Notes under the pieces: generated by a model
The model's input: only the letters and a program-made list of their open reading frames with translations
The model's database searches: none
What the model was told of the DNA's origin: nothing
Source: Edaphochlamys debaryana
Lineage: Eukaryota > Chlorophyta > Chlorophyceae > Chlamydomonadales
Reading direction: 5' to 3'
DNA: 64,000 nucleotides
Assembly: GCA_016858145.1 (NCBI GenBank)
Contig: JAEHOE010000104.1
Location: 310,001 to 374,000 of the forward strand
Made by a program: the position numbers and the translations under genes
Shown here: one piece after another, positions 45,504-56,000 of the stretch
Layout of the letters: each line of letters starts with the position of its first letter
How positions within the stretch are numbered: position 1 is the stretch's first letter

Positions 45504-45776
45504 ATGGACGAAGCGCTGGGCCGCGGGCAACGCGCATGCCACTACCATGCGCCCTGCAGCTGCAGCAGCGCGTGCGGAGGCGTGGAGGAGGACGCCCGCG
45601 TGCTGCAGGCGATGGATGAGCTGCGCCGGATGGTGGAGAGTCGCCGTCGCGACGGCGCCGACGAGGAGGATGGAGAGGATGGCGACTCGCCTGAGGCGCT
45701 GAGCGTGTGGGAAGGCCACCAGCTGCCTGACCACTGGACGCCGGACAAGTACGTGGTGGCGCCGCAGGCTGCACAG
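45504..45776 (+). CDS. Possible first exon upstream of the decayed hydrolase
   Basis: ATG at 45504 in a good context (gcggccATGG) opens a 91-codon frame that ends in phase 0 at CACAG|GTGCGG. It encodes an acidic helical stretch (V-L-Q-A-M-D-E-L-R-R-M-V-E-S) and L-P-D-H-W-T-P-D-K-Y-V-V. It does not carry the H-G-G-A-W oxyanion motif expected ahead of the hydrolase exon at 46221, and its phase does not fit that exon. It may be a separate small gene or the start of a gene with a missing middle. Confidence 0.4.
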
Positions 45777-46220
45777 GTGCGGGGGGCCAAACACTTGGCG
45801 CGGGAAGCGGCTCGATCGGGCATGGGGGCGTTCGACACGCGCGCAACACCCTCCCGCCCACGGCCCCGCCGCCTGGCACCCGCCCGCGTGCGATTCAACC
45901 TCCAATCTTCACTGCCTTTGCCTCTGTCTCTGCGCCTGTACTGTGGAGGGTATCGGCAGGAGGGGAGGGCTGCATTCTCAGCCCTGGGGCGTCATGCGCG
46001 AGGCTGGGAGCAGGGCGAGAGGCGCCGAGGCGCCTTGCAGACGCTCCGTCAGGGGATGGCCAGAGGGGTTTGTGCACCGCAGGCTGGGATGGTTCTAAGG
46101 GGGTGCTGGTGAGGTGGAATGCGGTTGCGTCTGCATTGTAGCGCAGAAGGGCCGGGTGCCGATGGGAGGTAGGCCGCGCTCTGCACCAGGCTTACCAGCC
46201 ATCTGCCCTGCACTCTTCAG

Positions 46221-47397
46221 GCACAAGGCCTGGGGCGCACTGCTGGGCCGGCGGCTGAGCGACCAGGGCGTGCTGGTGGCGTGCCTGGACTACAGGAACT
46301 TCCCGCAGGTGGGCGGGGAGGGCTGAGCGGGAGCTGAAGGAAGCGGGGGTCATGTGCTCGATCCCACTTCACGGCCCTCTCCTCTGTCCCCGCTCGCACG
46401 GGGCGACTGCCTGGACATGCTGGAGGACGTGAACACGGGCATTGCCGGGGTGCTGGGGGCGGCGCAGCGCCTGGGGGGGGACCCGGACTGCGTCACGCTC
46501 GTGGGCCAGTCGGCGGGGGGCCACCTGGCGGGCCTCGCGGTCATCAAGCAGGTGAGCGGGGGCGGTCAGAGGGACCTTGGGAACGTGGGCCTGTGTTACT
46601 TGCCAGCTCGGGGCCTGTGCGCAGTCCCAGCGCCCAGCTCCATTGCTCACGCCCCCCCGACGCCGGCCCCCATGCCCTGCTCGCCCGCAGGCCCAGCAGG
46701 CGCTCACGGGCTGCCCCACGCTGGGCGCCTCCCCCGCCTGGGACCCCCGCTCGCTGCACGCCTTTGTGGGCGTCTCGGCGGCGCTGGACCTGGTGGCACT
46801 CGCGGAGCACCTGCACCGCCGCGGGCTGTACAAGGACCTGCTGGACCGCGTCATGTCGCTAACCACCGCCGACAACGGAAACGGTTATAACGGCCGGCAC
46901 GTTGGTTACGTAACCGTAACCGCCAACGGCCGCACGGACACGGGGGGCTCCGCGGCGAGCCTGGCGCGGGCGGCTGAGGAGGTCGACAGTGGCGGCGAGG
47001 AGCCGCCCGTGGTCAAGGTCGGGACGAGCCACGACGCGAGCGGGTGCCTGCGTGGGAGGGCCAAGCCCGCGTACGCGGCGCTCTCTCCGCTGGAGGCCGC
47101 CCGGCGCCTGCCGCCCGGCGCCGCGGCCCTGCTACCGCCCGTGCTCCTCATCCACGGCACCGCGGACAAGACGGTGCCGGCGGAGGGCAGCACGCGGGTG
47201 GGTGAGGCGCTCAAGGTGGGGCCTGGGGCTGGGCTCGGCTGTGGGGCTGGGCTTTGGAGCTTGGGCCGCCGTTCATGCTGGTGCCGGTACTCGCATTGCC
47301 CCTTGGCCTACGATCCTGCTGACTGCTCCCCCCCTGCTCCCCCCCAAGTCCGCCGGCCTGCCCGCCTCCCGCTGCCGCGTGGTGCTGGTCCACGGCT
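46221..47397 (+). pseudogene. Decayed ICME-like alpha/beta hydrolase, C-terminus cut off
   Basis: Four exon-like blocks (46221-46308, 46402-46551, 46691-47215, 47349-47397) match isoprenylcysteine methylesterase-type hydrolases: [22 protein letters not shown], the nucleophile elbow G-Q-S-A-G-G-H, L-Y-K-D-L-L-D-R-V-M, and H-G-T-A-D-K-T-V-P with the acid residue. Three defects are visible. No H-G-G-A-W segment is found upstream. The acceptor expected before G-D-C-L-D-M reads GG at 46400-46401 instead of AG. After V-V-L-V-H-G the conserved K-T-H-T-D (catalytic His) is missing and retrotransposon-like coding begins. In family members the enzyme hydrolyses prenylcysteine methyl esters at membranes. 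Here it is probably nonfunctional, unless the sequence has errors. Confidence 0.7.
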
Positions 47398-49150
47398 GCC
47401 AGGCATAGGCTACAAGGCGATGTGCGTCGCCCCGGAAGACGGCGGCCTCGGCCTCCTCCCAGTGGTAGAACACGTACGGGCCCGACAAGCGGTTCTGGCG
47501 ACGCGCTGCGTGCTGGGCAGCTGCCCGAACCTCCTCCGCTTCAGGCCAGTGTGGCCAACGGTCGCAATCGAGCTGCTCCGGCGAACGCACCCTGCCGCAC
47601 ACCCGCTTTGCCTCTTCACCGCCCAGCGGGCAGGCCCCAACGCCGCCACCAAGGTGCTGGGGACCACGGCAAACAGCCCCTGCCCGACGCTGAACATGAT
47701 ATCGGGGGCACTGCTCCATCTCCCCCGGGTTGAGGTCATCAAGAACCCCGCACTGGGGCCGTTGGTTCACAGCGCGCCGTTATGGGGAAACCCGGCCCTC
47801 AGACCCGCAGCAGCGGACCGTGGGGGGCTGGAAAGCATGTTTGCGGACCTGATGGGTATCAATGAACTGAGGACAGTTGGCCAGCTAGTGAGGGCCTTTA
47901 GGGCAGGGGTGGGAGCAAGAGCGGGGCTTAGTGGAGCCCAGGGAGGCAGGCTGCCACCTATGGCTAGGAGCGAGTGCTCAAGAAGGGTAAAAGAAGACAT
48001 CATCGTTGGTCTATGGGGACGAGGGGGTTATGAGGCACTACCCGCAGCGCTCCGCAATGGCCCTGCGCTGCTGGGGAGGCTTGATAGCTTGATGGGTCAT
48101 ATCCCCCTACCGTGGGTGCAAGCAGCAACGGTGATAGAGAACCCGGACTTGGCCTGCCCAGAGGAGGAGGCATGGAAAGAACTTTTGGGATGCATAGGTT
48201 GGCGGATTGGACAGACGCTTGTGCCAGCGGCTAGGCTGTCGGTGAGTCTGGCCACGGCCCTGCAGATGGAGCCCGCGTTTGAGTATGTGAAAGGCAAGCA
48301 TTTAGTTTTTGTGGCAGAGGCTTGGCGGGGCAGGGGACGAGTCGGATCTTTTGGATCTACGAGCCACCTTCCGCAGGCTGTGGGCCCTGCGCTGGGAGAA
48401 CGTGTGGAAGGAAGCTTTTGGCGCTTGTCGCTCAATGGTTTTACTGGCTTTTCAGCACATGAAGGGGGGGCCACGTGCCCATGTGAGATTGCAATGCACG
48501 GAGGTGACAGGCTGCACCACTTTTGGAAGTGTTACTTGGCACAGGGCTTGGTTGATGAGATGTGCGCATGTCTAGGGGGTGAGCAGGGCATGCCGTGGAC
48601 CTGGCCGCTCCACCGCTTCAACCTTTGGCTTGCTCGACCTACGGAGGGTGTGGACCAGAGGGTCTGGGATGTGGTGTGTCTTGCAGCCACCACAGCCATG
48701 GAGAAGGGACGCCGATATCTGTACGCGACAAGGGAGAATGGGAACCGTCTCGGGGTGCTGAACCGAGGACGTGCGCTGGTGTCAGCTGAGTTTTGGGGGG
48801 CGCTTCACTCCTTTGCTGCGCTCAGGCCACCAAGAGGTTGGGAGACATTACCGACGGACCACCCTTTCTTGCGAGTCTCCGATGGTAGATTGTCTGTGCA
48901 GGAGCCCCCAGGCGTCCTGCATTGATTGACGATGACTAACGACACGGCGGTAGAATGATGAGGGGGGTTCTACGGGCCCGGCCCTAGCAACGTGGCGTGA
49001 CGACCGAAAGTTTGCCACGCTGCATGGGTGTCGGTGTGCAGGTGGCACACCCAGTAGGTGGCGCTCTCGTTCAACCCCTCCCCCTCTGGAGGCGGTTCCT
49101 GCTGTAACCATCGCATCCTGGGGTCCCGGTCCTGCCCCCCATCCCGTCCG
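47398..49150 (+). mobile_element. 5'-truncated non-LTR retrotransposon (LINE) fragment
   Basis: An open frame from about 47400 to the TGA at 48925 encodes the C-terminal part of a LINE ORF2-type protein: G-L-G-L-L-P-V-V-E-H-V-R-A-R-Q, F-R-P-V-W-P, K-E-D-I-I-V-G-L-W-G, and a Cys-His knuckle C-P-C-x(10)-H-H-F-W-K-C-Y-L-A near 48475-48545, typical of algal L1-like elements. The endonuclease and the reverse-transcriptase catalytic region are absent, as expected of 5' truncation. The frame reads into the hydrolase frame only by chance. A 3' UTR of about 200 bases follows; the exact 3' end and a target-site duplication were not found. Confidence 0.7.
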
Positions 49151-49207
49151 TGTGCGGGGTTTTACAAGAACAAGGTGGCAAGAAGCCGCATCGCGTAGGT
49201 GAAGCAG

Positions 49208-49233
49208 CCGCGCACAAGACGTCTTGTGCGCGG
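49208..49233. repeat. Perfect 26-bp palindrome
   Basis: The left arm CCGCGCACAAGAC is followed with no spacer by its exact complement. It lies about 280 bases past the retrotransposon ORF stop and may mark an element end or a fold-back junction. Confidence 0.9.
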
Positions 49234-49689
49234 GCATGTCAACACCATGAGCTGCAAAGGCAACCCCCCAGGGCTGAATGTGCTAAAGTGCAGCCGCCAT
49301 GTCGCCGTGTGCAGGGCCAGGCGCCGTGCACTGGTTGTCACTGGTATGAGGTCCACGCCTTGGGATCGGGCGTGCATCGAGAGGCTTGTCCGGCTGGCCT
49401 GGGTGGGGGCCGAGTCCCGCGAGCCCCGGCGTGGCCCGGCCGGACGCCCGCCACGACCGCGACGCCGATGCGCAACCTGGCGCTTACATATCAGTACGGC
49501 TTTTCAGCACCTGGTCATACATTATAGCTCAACTTGCTTGTTCTCCCTTCCTATCGCGCCGCTGCGACTCGCCCAGTCTCGCGACCTCGCCCGGGCTGCC
49601 TCCCGCATTTCAGCTCGGTAGATGCATCAACTGATACTGGGCTTTGAGTCGAACATACTAGGTCTAAAGGCTTTAGAGCGCCCGCTTTG
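49234..49689. other. Unassigned flank between retrotransposon and surface-protein gene
   Basis: The missing hydrolase C-terminus (a K-T-H-T-D motif) was looked for here and not found. It should contain the promoter or upstream exons of the gene at 49690. Confidence 0.35.
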
Positions 49690-51616
49690 ATGGCTCACAA
49701 AAGCGACAAAAGAAGCGGCGGCTTCGCGCCATCGCCACGACTACTGCGGCGCCTCGCGGAGACCTCGGTATCTGCGGCCCAGACGGGTCTGCAGGAGCTG
49801 CTCCTCGTCGCCGACCGCCTCGGTGACACGCTGGGGCGGCAGGCGGTGCCGGGTGGCGGCTTCGTGGTTGCCGGAGACAACGGCGTATTTGTCTCTGCCG
49901 GAGCCCTCGCTGCCGCGCCGCCGGGCGGCAGCACCTCTCTGTCCCTCTCAGCCGGGCCCGGGGCTGTCGCCTCCGCGGGCGGCACCAGCTCCGGCCACCG
50001 CCGTCGCCGGCTGCTTGCCGTCGCGACCGACGCTACCGCGGATCTCACTCTGTCGGCCTCAGCCGCCGCCTCCGCCACCGGCTGGGGCTTGGACCTGACG
50101 TACAGCACGAGCGGCCAAGCCGCCCTCAACACAGCTCTTGCCGGGCTGATCCCGTCCGGCGGAAGGCTGCTCGAGGGCTTGGCTGCCCTCACCTGGAACG
50201 CGGGCTCTGGCGCCAGCGCTACGCCGCCAGCCCTGGACGGGACCTCCAGCTACATCACCCTCCGCCTCCCCGCTCCCGGCTACTCCGCCGACCGCCCCAC
50301 TGGCTGTCTCCAGTACGACGCCACCGCTGGCACCCTCACAGGCTCCCAGGGACGGGACAGTAGTGGGCAGGGACCTCGCCGGCTCTTTTTGTGTCGTACG
50401 ACTCAGTAACCGCGACGGTCACGTGCTGCGTTTCCAAGGCTGCGAGCTACGTGGTCGTCCAGGGCCCGCCGCCGCCACCCCCCCTCACCTCCTCCCCCGC
50501 CGCCGCCAAGCCCTCCCGCTACTCCCCGCCCCAGCCCAGCCCCCTCGCCCCCGCGACCACCGCCCGCACCGCCCGCACCGGTGCCCCGCGCCGTCGTCCT
50601 CACCATGTCGTTCCGAATGAACGTTTCCCAGCTAGCTACCTCGGCCGACATCCTCGAGTTCAGGCTGGTCCTGCAAGCGGCTATCGCCAACGCCCTCCAG
50701 GTCAGGCCTGGGCGCGGGCCTCTTCCTAGGGCAACGCCGCTGCCCGTGGGCGGGCCCGGGCTCATTTTGTCGTGACCCCTTGCTGCCTTGGTGTTTCCGG
50801 CCACCCCTGCCTTACATCCTCCCCTGCCCTATCCCGCCCAGATCCCCACATCGGCCGTTGACCTCACCTCCGTCGACACCACCTCCCTCTCCAACGGAGT
50901 GGCGGCGGTGGTGCAGCTCGTGCTGCCCCCCGTCTCACCCGGCACCGACAGCCTCGTGGCAGAGCTGCAGGCGAAGCCCATGGAGACACTGTCCCCCTCC
51001 TTCATCAACACCTACGGCGTCACTGCGGCGGTGGTGGAGGCCGGAGCCGTCAGCCCCAGGCCTTTCACCGAAGCGGGCACCTCTCCTGCTCTGTCCCCGA
51101 CCCCCACCTCCACCCCCAGCCCGGCCCCTGCGCCCAGCGGTGGTGACGATGACAAGGGCATCCCAGAGGGAGCCATCGTGGGAGCGGTCTGGGGTGGCAT
51201 GGTGAGTGAAGAGGCACGGGGTCTGAGGCAATGTTTTTACCTCTTGGCGTTTGGCCACACCGCGCGTACCCAGCGAGCAGGGCAGCAGAAGGGCGTCATC
51301 TCTCTTACTGAGCGCCTCGCGCCTCCCTGCCCTGCCTGCCCCGCTCCCCCAGGTGTTCCTGGTTCTGCTGACCGCCATTTGGGCCGTCTGGTACACGCGG
51401 AGGCACCAGCCGGTGGCGGCCGCAAACCTCCATCATGATACACAGCCGCAACCCAACGCAACCCTGGATTCGACACCGTACGCTTCATCACCGCTTCCTC
51501 CTCCCCACCTGCAAGCAGTGCAAGTGCAGGGGGGTCCGGCCCTGACAGCACCGGACGCGGTGCAGCCTTTTGATGCACGTCTTGCACCCAACAGGGGTGT
51601 TGGCGTGCCGGTCTAG
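49690..51616 (+). CDS. Single-pass surface protein with GPS-like and SEA-like regions (frame disturbed)
   Basis: Coding blocks are about 49690-50345, 50370-50470 and 50480-50700, then 50842-51201 and 51353-51616 (introns 50701-50841 and 51202-51352). The order is a Ser/Ala-rich ectodomain with R-R-R-R, a GPS-like Cys segment (T-G-C-L-Q-Y-D, V-S-Y-D-S-V-T-A-T-V-T-C-C), a Pro linker, and a SEA-like stretch (V-V-L-T-M-S-F-R-M-N-V-S, A-A-I-A-N-A-L-Q-I-P). One transmembrane helix (V-G-A-V-W-G-G-M-V-F-L-V-L-L) and a short cytosolic tail follow. Such proteins sit at the algal plasma membrane. ATG 49690 lacks a signal peptide, so upstream exons are probably missing from the model. The frame shifts one way near 50345-50370 and back near 50475 inside C-runs, without a good intron; sequence error or pseudogene are both possible. 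Confidence 0.6.
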
Positions 51617-52052
51617 TAAGAATTTGTGTGGGCTGTTGGTATGGCTGGTTTCAGCCACTCCAGTCGAAGATTGTGTGAGATTATAGTACCCCCCTAGAGT
51701 GATCATATGCTTTACTTTGTTCATCGGCAGTGTCACCTGCGTCCCACCCTCACGCAAGAGGGACCTTCAGTTATTACCTACCTAATTAACCAATTGTGTC
51801 ATTCATGCATACGAATTTTGATGACGGGGCCGCCGAACTACTCCTTCCTAGCCATGAGTCTTCATTTCGCCGCCGCACCTGATAGCGGCTGAACTTCATC
51901 TGTCAGCCCGGGCCCTACCACCCAGAAGAGTAAGGGTTGGAGCATGGGCGGCACACAAGCCCATGAAGAGAGCTTCTGGCTGGGCCCTTCTTATTTTGGT
52001 TTTCACCTGTGTGTGTTTTCCCCTTGCCTTGCCTGCTACGGCGCTTTCGCTT

Positions 52053-52057
52053 TGTAA
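52053..52057 (+). terminator. Putative TGTAA polyadenylation signal
   Basis: TGTAA lies about 440 bases after the TAG at 51614, the first such signal downstream of the surface-protein gene. Confidence 0.45.
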
Positions 52058-52099
52058 TGACGCGTGCATCCTTTGACCATCACCCCCTCCCGCCGGGGA

Positions 52100-52128
52100 G
52101 GGGGCGGGCCCGTCCTCCTACCTGCCCG

Positions 52129-52163
<35 letters not shown>

Positions 52164-52172
52164 ACACACGGG
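52100..52172. repeat. C-rich low-complexity tract, (CCCCA)n core
   Basis: Runs of ccccacccca in the noncoding region between the surface-protein gene and the M11 gene. Confidence 0.85.
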
Positions 52173-52179
52173 CCGGCTG

Positions 52180-53090
52180 TGGGTTACTTGCAATTGCTTG
52201 CTTAGGAGCTGGACGCAGCAGGTTGACAAAGGGGTAGCTACTTAGGGGCTGATGGCGGCGCAGTCTTGTGCCGAGTCCTACTAGTCAGCGTGTCATTGCT
52301 CAATTGGTCGCATCCTCCTCGGTGCAAGCCTAGGCCTTGCTCCTCTCATCTTGGTGTCCTTAAACAGCCTGCCCTCTGAGTTAAAGGTGCACGTGTTTGT
52401 TGGCGATGCCGGTGAACAGCGCATCAGCGTGAGGGAGGCCGGGCAGCATGGGCAAGGAAGCTTGCTTCATTCAATTCTGACGTGCGCGTACGTCGGCGCT
52501 AGCAGAGCGGGCAACCGAGCATGCACTCACAAGGCCAGCAGCTTATGGTTCGAGCACGGGGCAGAAGCTGCTGTGGAGTGTCGGCGTGTGGAAGGGGGCC
52601 GGGGGGCAGTGTGTCGCGGCGTGGCGTACGCATCGATCAGGGCGGGCGGTATCGGCACCCTGTGCGCATGAAACGTGTGAAGTATACTCTCTTTTCGGCC
52701 TGTTTTTATTGGAAGACGGTTCAGCATGGGGCAGAAGCAGTTGTGGTGTGGGCGGGCGGCTGGGGGCTGGGGCGTGGGGGGAACGAGGGGGTCGGTGTGT
52801 ACGCACGTGCACCCGCAGCGGGCGCGAATCGGGCGTGCAGTACCGGTACTTTCGCACAACATGTGTTTACTACGTCATGTACCTTATAGATGCAACAGAA
52901 AATCTACGTCCGGGCAACGTTTTTTAGTGCTCGCTTCGCGATGCAACATGCCTTGAACACGCATAAACGCGGTCGCGTTGTGACCATCCTACTCTACATG
53001 CCAAATACCTACTTAGTACATAAGGACGCTTGCGGAGAGCAGTTTGGAAGCGTTTCGGTGCGTCGAGCGAGACCGCGCAAGCACGCCAAG
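52180..53090. other. Intergenic/promoter region of the M11-RCC1 gene
   Basis: No domain-bearing frame was found. Two similar stretches (52548-52610, ggttcgagcacggggcagaagctg; 52718-52790, ggttcagcatggggcagaagcag) form a weak direct repeat of about 60 bases. Confidence 0.45.
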
Positions 53091-56000
53091 ATGGGTGCAC
53101 GCACTTGGCTACAAGTGCTAGGATGCTTACTCTGCATCGCGATAATAGACTCTCAAGGTGGGCAGGAAGCCCGGCGGGCCATTTGTCCATGTCGTGTCCG
53201 CTCCAGCTAAGTCAGTTTGGGGTACGGGTGGCCTCTATGAGAATAGAGTGTGCCCATCGTGGCGTTTTCTGCCTTGGCATAATGTTTCGGGGTAGCGTTG
53301 CCAGGGTGCGTGCCGACCATGTCGGGTGGGGACACATCAAGGGAGGTTGGCCAGGCACCTGGCGCTAGCCCGGCACCGGCCACACGGGCACTTTTCCTGG
53401 ACACTCCTGAACGCTGCATAGACTCCTTTGATTGCACCGACGAGCATCAGGCCATCAGTGCTCCCCTGCAGGTCCTCCCCGGCCCCGTCCCCCCTCACCC
53501 CCTCCTCGGCCCCCCTCGCCACCGTGAGTGGCGGATGTCGCGCAGATCGGAAACAGTGCCTTAGCACAATTCGGGCATCGGTAGGCAAGATGTGCGCGCA
53601 CACACACACACCTCACAGCGCTGGCGCTCATCCCAGTATGTCGGTTGGGCGGGCACTACGCGGAGCTAATCACACCTTCGGAGTCTCACCGGGCTTTCCG
53701 CTTGCTTACAGTTTCCTCGTTGCCTAACACACCTCACAGCAAGCTTGCCATAGCACGCACATACATCTTTCCCGGGGGCCCATGCAGGCGGCTGGGACTT
53801 GCTTGCTGCTGTGTCGTCGTCAGTCCGATTGATCTGGACTGTGCTCGCCGGCCCCTGCACCCAGGACCGACGTTGTCTCCCTGATCAACCAACTCATGTC
53901 TTTCCTGATGCCCACCGTACAGGAGACCTCTCGTTGCATGAACCCCCTTCATTTTGGAGGTGGGGTACTGCTTAGGGGCCGGGGGCGCGCCAAGGTGCGT
54001 GCGCAACCCTGGGCACGTTTGTTGCCCGTGGCTAGGCTTGTTACTACTACCCTACGGCCCTGAACCCTCTCCCTTGAGTAGTCTGCTGTGATGCACACTC
54101 CTATCGTGTGCATGCCATGTCTTGGCACTTCCAATCACGCCCTGCACGCCATGCATGATCAGCGGGGATATATAAGTACTCACAAGGTCCATCCACTTCT
54201 TGACATCATAGGGGCGCCTGGTGATCTTCAGTACGCACTCTAAGCCTCTATGGATGGTGGAGCGCGGCACTGACGGCGCTACGTTCCTGCTGTTGCCGGG
54301 ACAGCCCAATAGCACGGATTCGGGCAGCCCTGTGCCCATCCCGGACGCCAGCATGGTACAGCTCATCTGCTTGCCGGTCGTGGATTCGCCTTGCAACTGC
54401 CTGTCAGTGGCGGACGCTCACATCACGTGCGTGGGTGGGCGTGCGGATTGGCCGTGCACTTAGAATCGAACAGAAGGGGCGCTTGCAGGATTCTGAGTCC
54501 TCCATCGGCCCCACAGTCCATCATCCCCATGTACACCTGCCTCTTGGCAACTTGCCTCCCGCAGGCAGCCACCCAGCCGGGGCCCAGCCAACAATGTTTC
54601 GGTTTCCTTACTGGTCATAGTCATGTCCTTCTCGGATCCTGCGGGAAGCGGGCGCTGCAACCCCCTCGCCACTACTAGCGCTCCATCAAGCCAAGTCAGC
54701 AACGCCTTCTGGAGCACAACGCTTGGCCATGCCAGCCAACTGCAGGCATGCTCGTACGGCAGGATGAACATCAGTCGCCAGAGGTCGAGAATCCTTGACG
54801 TGACGGTAGCTTGCAACAGCACCAGCCGCGAGCTGGACGACATTCTGCGGTGTAACCCGGCGGTCATTGCGTCCGTGGCGACCCGGGAAGCACTCAAGCT
54901 CCTCGGCTCTGGTAAGTGCTAAGTTTGGGTATAGGGTACGGCAGCGGTTGTACGGAAGATTATCCCCGCCTGGCACGGGTCTGCCCTTTTATCCCCTGTC
55001 CTTGCACGGCCACGCCGCGTCTAGCCTCCCCATTTACAGCCAAGCAGCGGCATGTACGGCATGTACGGCATGTACAACCGCCCTAGTCCCTAGTGCTGCT
55101 GTATGCCTGAGCGCCTGGCGCTCCCTCACTCCGACCCTGCCCTCCCCCGGCCCAAAGGAGCCCTGAAGAACTTCACGCATCGCATGTTCGTGCTGCCCCC
55201 GGCCGCCACTGCCGCCTGCCGCTTGGGCTGAGTCTCGGGCTGGGGCGGCCTCGCCGCCATGTCCGGGAGCCTCACGTGGATGCTTCCATCCGCCTCGGTG
55301 AGTGGCGCTCTGGTCAGCAGGGAGCCTCACGCTGAGGCTGCCGTACGTACGACAGCATCGTACGTTGTGTGGCCACCCCCTGGGCGTCGCGTCGCCCATG
55401 GCGCTACGGGCTAGCTTAGAGAGGAAGAGCACTGCTGGACGGGGACTGTTGTGCCGTAGGCGGGGGTCAGCGGCCGGTGGGGAAACGCGGGGAAACGCGA
55501 GCTTCATGCAAGCCACCGTGAAGTGAGCCACTCTCACGGCCCGCACCCGCCCAAGCACTCATCCTGAAAGCCGGCAGCAGTGCCGCCTTTAGCCCCCTCC
55601 GTCCCCGGCGGCGATGCCCGCCCGCCCGGGATCTTCTTTACAGGGTATCTTTCGAGGCGGCACGGTGCTCCAAGAGCTGCTGCACAGTGCGTGCGTGGAT
55701 GGACATGTGGCGTGGGGATCGGGGCAGGGGCAGGGGCAGGGGCAGGGTGGGGCGTCGAGGCACACACGTGCATGCCACTAGCCAGGGGCCGGTCAGGAAG
55801 GCCCCTAACTCACAGCCCACAGCTTCTCGGTCACTGTACGACCACAGACTTTGGGCTGCACCACGGCTGGCGGAACAACCTGGATCTTGCCGACACAAGC
55901 ACCTGCATGTGAGGAGGCCCCTAACTCACAGCCCACAGCTTCTCGGTCACTGTACGACCACAGACTTTGGGCTGCACCACGGCTGGCGGAACAACCTGGA

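Noticed and set aside
46577..48925. A 782-codon open frame on the plus strand, the longest in the window.
   Set aside because: It begins in hydrolase intron/antiframe sequence and ends in LINE ORF2 coding. The real hydrolase exons are in other frames over part of it, so it is a chance fusion.
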